Origin: Alphaproteobacteria bacterium
GTDB taxonomy: Bacteria > Pseudomonadota > Alphaproteobacteria > Caulobacterales > Caulobacteraceae
Direction: 5' to 3'
DNA: 64,000 nucleotides
Assembly: GCA_025350685.1 (NCBI GenBank)
Contig: JANXXK010000307.1
Span: forward strand, 1-64,000
Each line of letters begins with the position of its first letter. Position 1 is the stretch's first letter. Below the pieces are notes generated by a model, which saw only the letters and a list, made by a program, of their open reading frames with translations, had not been told where the DNA came from and did not search any database. Below are positions 29,883-38,227 of the stretch, piece by piece. The position numbers and the translations under genes were made by a program.

Positions 29883-30824
29883 TCAGGCGATGACCGGCGA
29901 GGCGCTCCGCCGCCGGACCAGTTCACGGTGCAGGATGTAGACCCCGCTGGCGGCCACCACCAGCGCGCCGGCCAGCGTCGCGGCGTGCGGCAGCTCCCCC
30001 CATATCAGGAAGCCCAGGCCGGTGGCCCAGACCAGCTGGATGTAGTCGAACGGGGCCACGACGCCGACGGGAGCCACCCGCAGCGCCTCGGTGAGCAGCA
30101 GTTGCCCCACCCCGCCGACCAGCCCGCCGACCACCAGCAGGCTCAGGGTGAGGGCGTCGGGAACCACCCAATGGAATGCCGAGCCCACCAGCCCCAGGGC
30201 CGCACCGGCCAGGGTGAAATAGAAGACGATGGTCGGACCCTTCTCGGTGGCCATCTGGCGAATGGCGACCACCGCGCCGGCTGTCGAGATCGCCCCGCCC
30301 AGCGCCAGCGCCACGCCGATCAGGTTCATCTGCCCGGGCTCGGGCCGCACCATGATCAGCACGCCGATGAAGCCCACCACCACCGCGCCCCAGCGGTGCC
30401 AGCCGACCGCCTCGCGCAGGATCAGCGCGGACAGCGCGGTCATGAACAAGGGCGAGGCGAAGTTCAGCGCCGTGGCCTCGGTGAGCCTGAGGTGCTGCAG
30501 CGCCGAGAACCCGCAGGTCATGCCGATCACCCCGATGCCGCTACGCACCAGGTGGCCGACCGGCCGCTGGGTCCTGAGCACCCGAAAACCCGTCGTGCGC
30601 CAGACGTAGAGGAACAGCGGCACGAAGGCGAAGATGTTGCGGAAGGCGATGATCTCGAACACGGGCACGCCGTGCTGGCCGGTCCACTTCACAATCGCCG
30701 CGAGCACCGCCATGCAGGCCATGGCCGCCACCCGATAGGCGATGCCCAGCGCGTTGTGCTGCGGCGGCATGTCGAGGGCGGGGGGAGGCGAGGGGCTCAC
30801 GGCGGGCGGTTTGGGCAGGGTCAC
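29883..30824 (-). CDS. DMT-superfamily transporter (EamA)
   Basis: A 313-residue inner-membrane protein with ten predicted helices in two EamA repeats. Family features include FRNIFAFVPLFLYVWRT, EATALNFASPLFMTALSA and LVWATGLGFLIWGELPH. EamA proteins export or import amino acids, metabolites or nucleotide sugars. The GTG start follows GGAAAG. It lies 25 bp after the first quinohemoprotein gene and could be co-transcribed with it and the copper monooxygenase. Confidence 0.85.
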   Translation of the reverse strand: MTLPKPPAVSPSPPPALDMPPQHNALGIAYRVAAMACMAVLAAIVKWTGQHGVPVFEIIAFRNIFAFVPLFLYVWRTTGFRVLRTQRPVGHLVRSGIGVIGMTCGFSALQHLRLTEATALNFASPLFMTALSALILREAVGWHRWGAVVVGFIGVLIMVRPEPGQMNLIGVALALGGAISTAGAVVAIRQMATEKGPTIVFYFTLAGAALGLVGSAFHWVVPDALTLSLLVVGGLVGGVGQLLLTEALRVAPVGVVAPFDYIQLVWATGLGFLIWGELPHAATLAGALVVAASGVYILHRELVRRRSASPVIA

Positions 30825-30849
30825 CCCGCGCTTTCCGGGATGACAGCGG

Positions 30850-32751
30850 CTATTTTCCGTCGACCGAGAAGGCCAGCAGCACGTTGACGCCGTTGGAGCC
30901 GACCCCGGCGGCGCCGTTGTTGCCGCTGGTCACGAAGACCATCCCGTGGGCGATCGTTGGGCCCATGCCGTCGATGCCGCCGCCGGGCTGGCCCTTGATG
31001 CCATTGAGCGTGTCGTAGGTCTGGGCGGTGGTCGAATACGCCCAGACGATCTTGCCGGTCTTGGCGTCATAGGCGCGGAACCAGCCGTCCAGCGCGCCTT
31101 CGAACACCAAGCCCGGGATGATCGCCGGGGCCGCCGACTGCGCGCGCATGCAGGCCGAGGGCTTGGCCTTGTCGGCGCCGTAGTGGCAGGGCGCGGCCGG
31201 CGACGGCGTGCCCCACAGAATGGCGCCCGTGGCGGGGTTGAGGGCGTAGAGGCCGGACTTGGCCGCCCGTGCGCGCATGAACAGGGGGACCAGGTCGGAG
31301 ATCGGCACATAGACGGCCGCCTCGTCCGCGCCGATCCCCCATTCCACCCCGCCGAGCGCCGAGCCGACGCCCACCTGGGTCTTCCAGACGAGCGCGCCGT
31401 CGTCGGGGTTGACGCCATAGACGATGCCCGACTTCTGCCCGGCCACCAGCACCTGCTTGCCGCCCTTCAGCGTCATCAGGATGGGCGTTGCGCCGAAGTC
31501 GTAGTCCGGGCCCATCGGCGTCGGGCAATTGCCGGAGGCCGACTGCGGGCCGCAGCCCATGACGAAGTTGTCGTTCTGCGTCACCTGCCTCCGCCAGCGG
31601 ACCTTGCCGGTGGCGATCTCCAGCGCGACGATGGCGTCGTCGCCGCCGGTAGTGACGTCGGTGTAGCTGTCGCCGGTGACCACGTAGACGAGGCCCCGCT
31701 TCAGATCGATCGAAGGCGCCGCCCAGATCGCCGCCCCGGCCGGGCCGCTCACCTTCAGCCCGCTGTCCTTCTCGCGGACCACCCGGGTGGGCTCGTCGAT
31801 CATCGAGGTCTTCCACAAGAGCTTGCCGGTCTTCAGGTCCAGCGCCGCGATCGAGCCCCGGAAGCTGCAGCAGGCGTAGGCCTTGCTCATCGCAAAAGCC
31901 TCCTCGATCGAGGAGATCGGCACCAGCAGCTTGTCGCCGGCCACCACTGGCGCCCCGGTCAGCACCGAGGCGGTGTGGGTTTCGATCCGCGGCGTGCGCC
32001 AGATTTCCTTGCCGGTCTGCGCGTCGAAGGCGCGCACCAGCCGATCGCTCTGGCCGACCACGGTCAGCCAGCCCGAGGGCGAGATCGGCGACTTGATGAC
32101 CAGCGGCGTGGTGCGTGACACCAGATCGTCGACGCTCCAGTGGACGCAGCCGGTCTTGGCGTCCATCGCGTAGAACTTGCCCGAGCGGTTGGTGACGAAC
32201 AGCCAGTCACCGACCACCGTCGGCTGGCCGCCCCCGGTCATCGAGAACGACCACTTCAGCTTCAGCCGCGGCAGGTCGGCCGCCGTCAGGCCGGGCTTCT
32301 TCTGGAAGCGGCTGGAGCGGTCGTCGATGCCCATGCTCGCCCAGTCGCCGGGCGCGGCGCTGATCGGCGGGTTGGTCGCACACTTGGGGTCGGGCGCGCT
32401 GGGGCCCTGCACGGCCACCTGCGGCATCTCCGAGTCGTCGCCGCCGCGCGCCGCCGTCAGGAACAGCGCCACCGCATGGATGTCGCCCGCGCTCATGCCC
32501 TGGGCCATCGGCGCCATGACGCCACCGGTCAGCGCGCGCTCGATGTCGGCGGCCGGCCGCTGGGCCAGCGCGTCGCGGGTCGGGGCGCGCTCGATCGCCG
32601 GCTCATGGCAGCTCTTGCAGCGGGTCTTGAAGATCGAGGCGCCGGGCGACGCCTGGGCGTGCGCCTGGCCCGCGAGAGTCACGGCCGCGAGGCCGGCGAG
32701 AGCAAGGCTGGAAAGCCCAAATCGTGCAAACCGGGAACCAACTGAGCGCAT
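30850..32751 (-). CDS. Quinohemoprotein dehydrogenase related to polyvinyl-alcohol dehydrogenase (copy 1)
   Basis: A 633-residue periplasmic enzyme. A signal peptide (1-33) leads to a cytochrome c domain with heme motif C45-K-S-C48-H49, then a PQQ eight-bladed propeller. Vicinal cysteines in YACCSFRG, the GDSYTDV stretch and repeated Trp-docking segments (LLWKTS, IVWAYS) match PQQ dehydrogenases of the PVADH type. It would oxidise alcohol groups and pass electrons to the respiratory chain. The order heme first, propeller second differs from ethanol dehydrogenases. It follows the copper-monooxygenase gene by 111 bp. Confidence 0.85.
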   Translation of the reverse strand: MRSVGSRFARFGLSSLALAGLAAVTLAGQAHAQASPGASIFKTRCKSCHEPAIERAPTRDALAQRPAADIERALTGGVMAPMAQGMSAGDIHAVALFLTAARGGDDSEMPQVAVQGPSAPDPKCATNPPISAAPGDWASMGIDDRSSRFQKKPGLTAADLPRLKLKWSFSMTGGGQPTVVGDWLFVTNRSGKFYAMDAKTGCVHWSVDDLVSRTTPLVIKSPISPSGWLTVVGQSDRLVRAFDAQTGKEIWRTPRIETHTASVLTGAPVVAGDKLLVPISSIEEAFAMSKAYACCSFRGSIAALDLKTGKLLWKTSMIDEPTRVVREKDSGLKVSGPAGAAIWAAPSIDLKRGLVYVVTGDSYTDVTTGGDDAIVALEIATGKVRWRRQVTQNDNFVMGCGPQSASGNCPTPMGPDYDFGATPILMTLKGGKQVLVAGQKSGIVYGVNPDDGALVWKTQVGVGSALGGVEWGIGADEAAVYVPISDLVPLFMRARAAKSGLYALNPATGAILWGTPSPAAPCHYGADKAKPSACMRAQSAAPAIIPGLVFEGALDGWFRAYDAKTGKIVWAYSTTAQTYDTLNGIKGQPGGGIDGMGPTIAHGMVFVTSGNNGAAGVGSNGVNVLLAFSVDGK

Positions 32752-32862
32752 ATCGAAACCCCCGTACCGCTTCTTCTTGTTCAGGCGGGCCGCACAATGC
32801 CCGCGAAAAAGGGCGCGGTCACCTGTCGGCGCCGTGCCCTTGTCGTCTTCGCAGAGGTCCCC

Positions 32863-34938
32863 TTAGCGGGAGGCCACAACCGCCGGCTTGGCGTCGGCCG
32901 GCGCGGCCGTCGGCTTGGCGTCCGCCGGCTTCTGCGGGCCGCGTCGCGGCATCAGCTTGGCCGCGTTGGCCAGCTCCGTCGCATCCAGCGCCCCGTCATG
33001 GTTGGTGTCGATCAGCGCGAAGTACTTCTTCAGCACCGAAGCCGGACTCTGCGGGCCGCCCTTCAGTTCGGAAAGCTGGATCTTGCCGTCCATGTTGTCG
33101 TCCAGCACGCCCATCATCAGGTTGGCCCCCAGCAGCTTCTCGTACTCGGGCGTCTGGTGGGTGACGGTCTCATCCACCCAGCGGTAGTGCAGGTAAGTGG
33201 CCATCATCTCGTCCGAGGTCTGCTCGCCCCAGAACACCGTCTTGTTGTGGTCGGCGTTGGCCGGGTTGCGCGCGGAGTTGTCGTAGGTCCACCGGGCGAT
33301 GATCTTCGAGCCCGCCGGCACCTTCAGCGGCGTCTTCAGGAAGTACTCGTACTGCCAGTTGAAGTCGTAGCGGGGCAGGGACAGCAGCTTCTCGGTCTTG
33401 CCGTTCGGGTAGAGGATCGAGACGTTGGTCGAGCTGCCGCGCTTATGGGCGTGCGGCGTGATCCCGTAGAGGATCGCGTCCTTCGGGAACTCGATGTAGC
33501 TGGTCTCCGGGTGGAATTCCTCGTTCGGCGGAATCTCGATCGAGAAGTCGAAAATCCCGAAGGTCCTGAGCACGTACTTCGGCTCCTCGCCCTTCTTGTA
33601 GAAGTAGAGGCCCATCTGGGTCTGCTCGGTCGTTGCCTTGCCGTAGGGCGTGTAGTGGTTCTGGAAGCCGACGCCGCCGGAGGCGGGCACCCAGACGCCG
33701 GTGCTGACCGGCTGGATGTTGGAGCCGCGGCCCGGGCCGTAGCCGCCCAGCGAAGCGCCCCACTGGCTTTCGTCGAAGTCCGCGCCCTGGTGATCGGCGT
33801 TCACGGTCCCCGAGAGGATGTGGTGCACCACCTGGCGGTCGGAAATGCGGAAGGTGGTCGCCTTCATCCAGCGGCCTTCCGGCATGGTCATCGCCACCAC
33901 CGGATGCTGATAGTCCATGATGCCGCTCGCCGCGATCTTCACCGCCGGAATGTCGAGGATGATGTCGGGCTTGCCGAGCGGCCAGTCCTTGGCCTGGAAG
34001 GCGATCTTCTTCAGCGGGTCGTCGCCCCCGCCGCGCGGAGCCCCGGCGTCGATCCAGTGGACCAGGGTCTTCATCTGCTCGGGCGTCAGGCGGTCGTCGT
34101 CCTGGAATGCGCCCACGGTCTCGTCGGCCAGGTAGGGCGGCATGCGGTGGGTGCGGATCACCTCGCGGATCATCGGCGAGAAGCCCTTGATCTGCTCATA
34201 GGTGTTGAGCGGCATCGGCCCGATCCCGCCCGGCTGGTGGCACGTGGCGCACTTGGCCTCGACGATCGGGGCGATGGTCTTGGCGTAGGAGATCTGCGCG
34301 AAGCTCGCGGCCTTGGCCCGCTCGGGGAAGGCGATCATCTGGCCTAGCGCCGGACGGGCGCTCAGCGCGACCTTCTGGCCGGCGACCAGCGCGTCGACGG
34401 CGGCTTTGGCCCAAGCTTCACCAGAAGGGCTGGCGACCGGGCCGCGGTAGGCGACGGTCCAGCCGCGCGGATCGATGACGATCACCTCGGCGGCGCGGGT
34501 CACCCGCAGCTCCTCGCCGACCAGCTGCTCGTAGTCGAACAGGATCGGCATCTCCAGGCCAGCGGCTTTGGCGTCAGCGATCACCGAGTCGCGCTTGTCG
34601 CCGATGCGGCTGTCGATGGCCATCATGTCCACGCCCTTGCCGGCGTAGGCGGCCTTCAGCGCCATCAGCGCCTTGGCGTCGGCGTGCAGCGTCGCATCGC
34701 CCGAGGCGTAGCTCACCAGCACAACCGCCTTGTCGTTCGAATGCCGATAGAGCTGGCGGGCCAGCAGATTCTGGTCGGCCAGCATGAAGTCATCGACCGT
34801 CGCCGGTCCCACCGACGGCGCGGACTGCGCGCTCGCCTGGGAAACCCCGTGACCGCCGCTGGCCAGCGCCAGCGCGCCGGCCGCGACCGCCAGCCCGGCC
34901 GCCGCAGCGACCCCGGCGATCTTGCGAGAAATGGTCAT
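32863..34938 (-). CDS. Redoxin-cytochrome c-copper monooxygenase-EF-hand fusion protein
   Basis: A 691-residue exported protein. It has a signal peptide (1-38), a thioredoxin-like fold (~45-190) without redox cysteines, a cytochrome c domain with C230-A-T-C233-H234, then a PHM/DBH-type copper type II monooxygenase (~325-595). Predicted CuH ligands are H372, H373 and H428; CuM ligands are H496, H498 and M578 (TSDEMM). Two EF-hand loops close the chain (D613-E624 and D644-E655). All copper ligands are present, so hydroxylation of a C-H bond using oxygen is plausible, with the heme as built-in electron source (inference). Divergent from a TetR gene. Confidence 0.85.
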   Translation of the reverse strand: MTISRKIAGVAAAAGLAVAAGALALASGGHGVSQASAQSAPSVGPATVDDFMLADQNLLARQLYRHSNDKAVVLVSYASGDATLHADAKALMALKAAYAGKGVDMMAIDSRIGDKRDSVIADAKAAGLEMPILFDYEQLVGEELRVTRAAEVIVIDPRGWTVAYRGPVASPSGEAWAKAAVDALVAGQKVALSARPALGQMIAFPERAKAASFAQISYAKTIAPIVEAKCATCHQPGGIGPMPLNTYEQIKGFSPMIREVIRTHRMPPYLADETVGAFQDDDRLTPEQMKTLVHWIDAGAPRGGGDDPLKKIAFQAKDWPLGKPDIILDIPAVKIAASGIMDYQHPVVAMTMPEGRWMKATTFRISDRQVVHHILSGTVNADHQGADFDESQWGASLGGYGPGRGSNIQPVSTGVWVPASGGVGFQNHYTPYGKATTEQTQMGLYFYKKGEEPKYVLRTFGIFDFSIEIPPNEEFHPETSYIEFPKDAILYGITPHAHKRGSSTNVSILYPNGKTEKLLSLPRYDFNWQYEYFLKTPLKVPAGSKIIARWTYDNSARNPANADHNKTVFWGEQTSDEMMATYLHYRWVDETVTHQTPEYEKLLGANLMMGVLDDNMDGKIQLSELKGGPQSPASVLKKYFALIDTNHDGALDATELANAAKLMPRRGPQKPADAKPTAAPADAKPAVVASR

Positions 34939-35109
34939 TCGTCGGTCCTCCAACCTGTCGTCGGCGCCAGCCCTTGGCGACACCGCTGCCCTATTCCGGG
35001 GCCCTCTGCGCGCAACCGGATCCTGGCGACGCGTTCCTGAAGGGTCATCGCCAACGCTGGTTGCCGTAAGGTACGGTGCCAGCCATAGTTGGCCCCAGTT
35101 ACGATATAC

Positions 35110-35126
35110 AGTGGATCATAGTGGAT
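35110..35126. promoter_or_regulatory. Direct repeat AGTGGAT near TetR start
   Basis: Two AGTGGAT copies, 10 bp apart, lie between the divergent copper-monooxygenase and TetR genes, 13 bp before the proposed TetR start. The one-turn spacing suggests a protein-binding site. It is not a palindrome, which weakens assignment to TetR. Confidence 0.4.
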
Positions 35127-35138
35127 TCGGCCCCCCAG

Positions 35139-35729
35139 ATGTCAATAGTTTCGGAGATCAAGGCGGCTGATGCGCGGGTGGTGCGCACCCGCGACGCCCT
35201 GCGCCTGGCGATGACCGAGCTGGCCGCCGAACTGCCGCTCGATGCGATCACCGTCCGCGCCATCGCCGCCCGCGCCGACGTCGGCTACGCCACCTTCTTC
35301 CGCCACTACCCGGACAAGGAAGCCCTGCTGGCCGACGTGGCCGACAAGCTGATCCGCGAATTCCTCGAACAGGCCGCGCCGCTGCTGCAGCAGCGCGACC
35401 GTCTGGGCGCCGCGCGCTCGATCTGCACCTTCGTCAATGGCCACCTGCCGATCTACCAGGCGCTGATCGCCGGCGGCTCGGGCGAGACGGTCCGCGCCGA
35501 GATGCTGCGCCAGACCATGGCCACCATGGCTGCGACCCGCCAGCGCAAGGCCGATGGGCCGATGGACGACCTGATCCTGTTCCACATGGTCTCGGCGATC
35601 CTCAATCTGCTCGCCTGGTGGCTGCGCAACCTCGACACGGTCGACGCCGACGCGATGGGCGAAATCATCGAGCGCACCGTGCTCACCCCCCTGAGCCAGC
35701 TGCGTCTGCAGCCGCCGGCCGGGCTCTGA
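35139..35729 (+). CDS. TetR family transcriptional regulator
   Basis: A 196-residue regulator. The N-terminal helix-turn-helix reads LRLAMTELAAELPLDAITVR, then AARADVGYATFFRHYPDKEALL, the classical TetR_N pattern. The C-terminal half is a helical ligand-binding domain. It is divergent from the copper-monooxygenase/quinohemoprotein operon, which it probably controls. The start is uncertain: the ATG at 35139 has no clear Shine-Dalgarno site, and the frame extends upstream to 35076. A hairpin terminator follows the stop. Confidence 0.85.
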   Translation: MSIVSEIKAADARVVRTRDALRLAMTELAAELPLDAITVRAIAARADVGYATFFRHYPDKEALLADVADKLIREFLEQAAPLLQQRDRLGAARSICTFVNGHLPIYQALIAGGSGETVRAEMLRQTMATMAATRQRKADGPMDDLILFHMVSAILNLLAWWLRNLDTVDADAMGEIIERTVLTPLSQLRLQPPAGL

Positions 35730-35774
35730 TCTCCTCTCCCCTCTACGTGGCGCGCGGGGGCGAGGAGATATTTT
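35729..35774 (+). terminator. Rho-independent terminator after TetR gene
   Basis: The stem ATCTCCTC pairs with GAGGAGAT, with further CCCC/GGGG pairing inside, and is followed by ATTTT. It lies immediately at the TetR stop. Confidence 0.7.
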
Positions 35775-35837
35775 GCGGTCCCCTGTCGGAGGCGGCTAGG
35801 TTGGGCCGTCCTAGGCTCCATGAGGAACCGCGCTCCC

Positions 35838-36233
35838 ATGCTTTACGCCGTGCTCTGCTACAATTCCGAAGACGCCGTCTTCTCGTGGACCGCCGAACAG
35901 GACGCCAAGGTCATGGCCGATCTCGGCCAGGTCCAGCAACGCTGGTCGCACAAGCTCGGCCCGACCGCGCGCCTGATGCCGACCACCGCGGCCACCACCC
36001 TGCGCAAGGGCGATCCCCCGCTGGTCATCGACGGCCCCTTCGCCGAGACCAAGGAGCAGCTCTTGGGCTTCTACTTGGTCAACTGCGACGACCTGGATGA
36101 GGTGCTGACCTTCTGCAAGGAACTGGGCGCGGCGAACCCGGGCGGCGCCTATGAGGTCCGCCCGCTGCACTTCTTCTCCAACGGCGTCCTGCCGGCCGAC
36201 GCGGTCTCAGCCCGGGTTTCGGAAAGCGCCTAG
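35838..36233 (+). CDS. YCII/DGPF domain protein
   Basis: A 131-residue protein of the DGPF (YCII-related) family. The diagnostic motif is VIDGPFAETKEQLLGFYLV, followed by AANPGGAYEVRPLHFF. Such proteins are routinely encoded next to ECF42 sigma factors, as here (13 bp apart). The biochemical role is unproven; a dimeric ferredoxin-like fold binding a small molecule is expected. The ATG at 35838 has GAGGAA upstream. Confidence 0.9.
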   Translation: MLYAVLCYNSEDAVFSWTAEQDAKVMADLGQVQQRWSHKLGPTARLMPTTAATTLRKGDPPLVIDGPFAETKEQLLGFYLVNCDDLDEVLTFCKELGAANPGGAYEVRPLHFFSNGVLPADAVSARVSESA

Positions 36234-36246
36234 TGGAGCGCCTGAG

Positions 36247-37503
36247 ATGAGCGACCTCGCCTGGATCGATGCGGCCATCACCTCGGCCCGTCCCCAGGCG
36301 GTGGGCGCCCTGCTGCGCTACTTCCGCGACCTCGACACGGCCGAGGAGGCCTTTCAGGAAGCCTGCCTGCGGGCGCTCCGCACCTGGCCGGAGAAAGGCC
36401 CGCCGCGCGACGCCGCGTCCTGGCTGATCATGGTCGGGCGCAACGCCGCGCTGGACGGCAAGCGCAAGACCTCGCGCCAGGCCGAGCTGCCACCGGAGGA
36501 CCAGATTTCCGACGTCGAGGACGTCGAGACGCCCATGGCCGAGCGGCTCGACGGCGCCCACTACCGCGACGACATCCTGCGGCTGATGTTCATCTGCTGC
36601 CATCCGGACCTGCCGGCCACCCAGCAGATCGCGCTCGCCCTTCGCATCGTCTCCGGCCTCACGGTCAAACAGATCGCCCGGGTGTTCCTGGTCGGCGAGG
36701 CGGCGATGGAACAGCGGATCACTCGCGCCAAGGCCCGCATCGCCAAGGCCGAGGTGGCCTTCGAAGCCCCCGGTCCGGTGGAGCGGTCCGAACGCGTGGC
36801 GGCCGTCGCCCACATGGTCTACCTGGTGTTCACCGAGGGCTACACGGCCGGCTGGGAGACCGCACAGACTCGCGCGCCGCTCTGCGAGGAGGCGATCCGC
36901 CTGTCGCGCCTGGTGCTGCGTCTGTTCCAGGCCGAACCTGAGATCATGGGGCTGACCGCGCTGCTGCTGCTGCAGTATTCCCGCGCCGCCGCCCGCTTCG
37001 ACCCGCAAGGCGCCGCAGTCCTGCTCGACGACCAGGACCGCGGCCGCTGGGACCGCGAGGCGATCGGCGAGGGCCTGGCGCTGATCGACAAGGCCATGCG
37101 GCATCGTCGCCCAGGACCTTACCAGGTGCAGGCCGCCATCGCCGCCCTGCATGCCCGCGCCGCGCGCCCGGAGGACACCGACTGGGCCAATATCGAGCAG
37201 CTCTACGCCGCACTGGAGGTCATGACGCCGTCGCCGGTGGTGACGCTGAACCGCGCGGTGGCGGTCTCCAAGGCGCGCGGGCCCGCCGAAGCCCTGGCGA
37301 TGATCGAGCCGCTGGAGACGCCGCTCGCCGGCTACTTCTACTGGCACGGCGCGCGCGGCGCCTTCCTCCTCCAGCTCGACCGCAAGGCCGAGGCCCGCGA
37401 GGCCTTCAACCGCGCCATCGCGCTCGCCAACACCGCCGCCGAAGCCGCCCACATCCGTGGCCAGATCGACCGGCTGCAGGCCGATGTGACGGCCGCCGGC
37501 TAG
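36247..37503 (+). CDS. ECF42-type RNA polymerase sigma factor
   Basis: A 418-residue sigma factor. Region 2 is near residues 10-80 (YFRDLDTAEEAFQEACLRAL, SWLIMVGRNAALD). Region 4 is near 120-170 (ALALRIVSGLTVKQIARVFL, EQRITRAKARI). A ~240-residue C-terminal helical, TPR-like extension follows (MVYLVFTEGYTAGW, LNRAVAVSKARGPAEAL). This long extension and the DGPF neighbour identify the ECF42 group, which lacks a classical anti-sigma factor. It would direct transcription of DGPF genes, including its own partner. Confidence 0.9.
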   Translation: MSDLAWIDAAITSARPQAVGALLRYFRDLDTAEEAFQEACLRALRTWPEKGPPRDAASWLIMVGRNAALDGKRKTSRQAELPPEDQISDVEDVETPMAERLDGAHYRDDILRLMFICCHPDLPATQQIALALRIVSGLTVKQIARVFLVGEAAMEQRITRAKARIAKAEVAFEAPGPVERSERVAAVAHMVYLVFTEGYTAGWETAQTRAPLCEEAIRLSRLVLRLFQAEPEIMGLTALLLLQYSRAAARFDPQGAAVLLDDQDRGRWDREAIGEGLALIDKAMRHRRPGPYQVQAAIAALHARAARPEDTDWANIEQLYAALEVMTPSPVVTLNRAVAVSKARGPAEALAMIEPLETPLAGYFYWHGARGAFLLQLDRKAEAREAFNRAIALANTAAEAAHIRGQIDRLQADVTAAG

Positions 37504-37504
37504 C

Positions 37505-38065
37505 TCACTCCGGCTTGCCCGCGAACGCCGGGGCGTTCTGGATCGGCACGTCGATGGTCGCCAGGCCCTCGACCTTCAGCGCGTCGGCGATGTTGCGCGG
37601 CCCGTCGGCGTCGGTGGTGCTGAAGCTGAGCGTCGCCGGCGCGGCCCGCTGCTGGCCGATATTGGCAAAGCCGCCGGTCGGCTGAGCGTTGAACGCCAGC
37701 GCGTAGCGCGTCTTCTCGTGGCTGGTGCAGAGCAGCGCGAAGGTCTTGCCGTCGTTCAGCAGCCTGGGCGTCTTCAGGCATTGCAGGGCGTCGGCACCTT
37801 GCGTCGTTGTGATGCTGAAGGCCTCAGGCGTCATCTTCTGATCGAAGGTGATGGTCAGGACCATCACGCCGCCGGCCACCGCCGCCCCGGCCGCGGGCCA
37901 GGTCGCCACCACCTTGGGCCGATCGCCGGGCGGCGTCACGGTCACCGGCGAGACGGTGTTCGCAGGCCGGTCCTGGGTGGGCCCTTCTTTCGTGACAGGG
38001 GTTGGCGCGGCCAGCGCGGCGCTGCTGCAAAGACCGGCGATCAGGGCAAGGACGACGAAACGCAT
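37505..38065 (-). CDS. Exported hypothetical protein with Ig-like segment
   Basis: A 186-residue protein with a signal peptide (MRFVVLALIAGLCSSAALAA). The middle (PKVVATWPAAGAAVAGGVMV, LTITFDQKMTPEAFSI) resembles bacterial Ig-like domains of the type that begin with PA-x-G and contain FDQKM. Two Cys in LQCLKTP and LLCTSHE may pair. The stop lies one base past the convergent sigma-factor gene. Function unknown. Confidence 0.68.
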   Translation of the reverse strand: MRFVVLALIAGLCSSAALAAPTPVTKEGPTQDRPANTVSPVTVTPPGDRPKVVATWPAAGAAVAGGVMVLTITFDQKMTPEAFSITTTQGADALQCLKTPRLLNDGKTFALLCTSHEKTRYALAFNAQPTGGFANIGQQRAAPATLSFSTTDADGPRNIADALKVEGLATIDVPIQNAPAFAGKPE

Positions 38066-38227
38066 GGGCGAAGATTGGCCGCCGTGCGCGTCAACAACAA
38101 GGCCAAGGTGTTTCAGCCGCGCATCCGGCTTGCGCCGGTCGGGCGTGTCGCCGCAAGTTCGCCGGCGAGGCCATGAGCCTGGCGCCATAAGGCTGGCGCC
38201 AAGAGTCTGGGGAGGGAGCGGGGGCGC

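Noticed and set aside
36079-37452. 457-residue minus-strand frame opposite the ECF sigma factor
   Set aside because: The sigma factor and DGPF partner have clear motifs on the plus strand.
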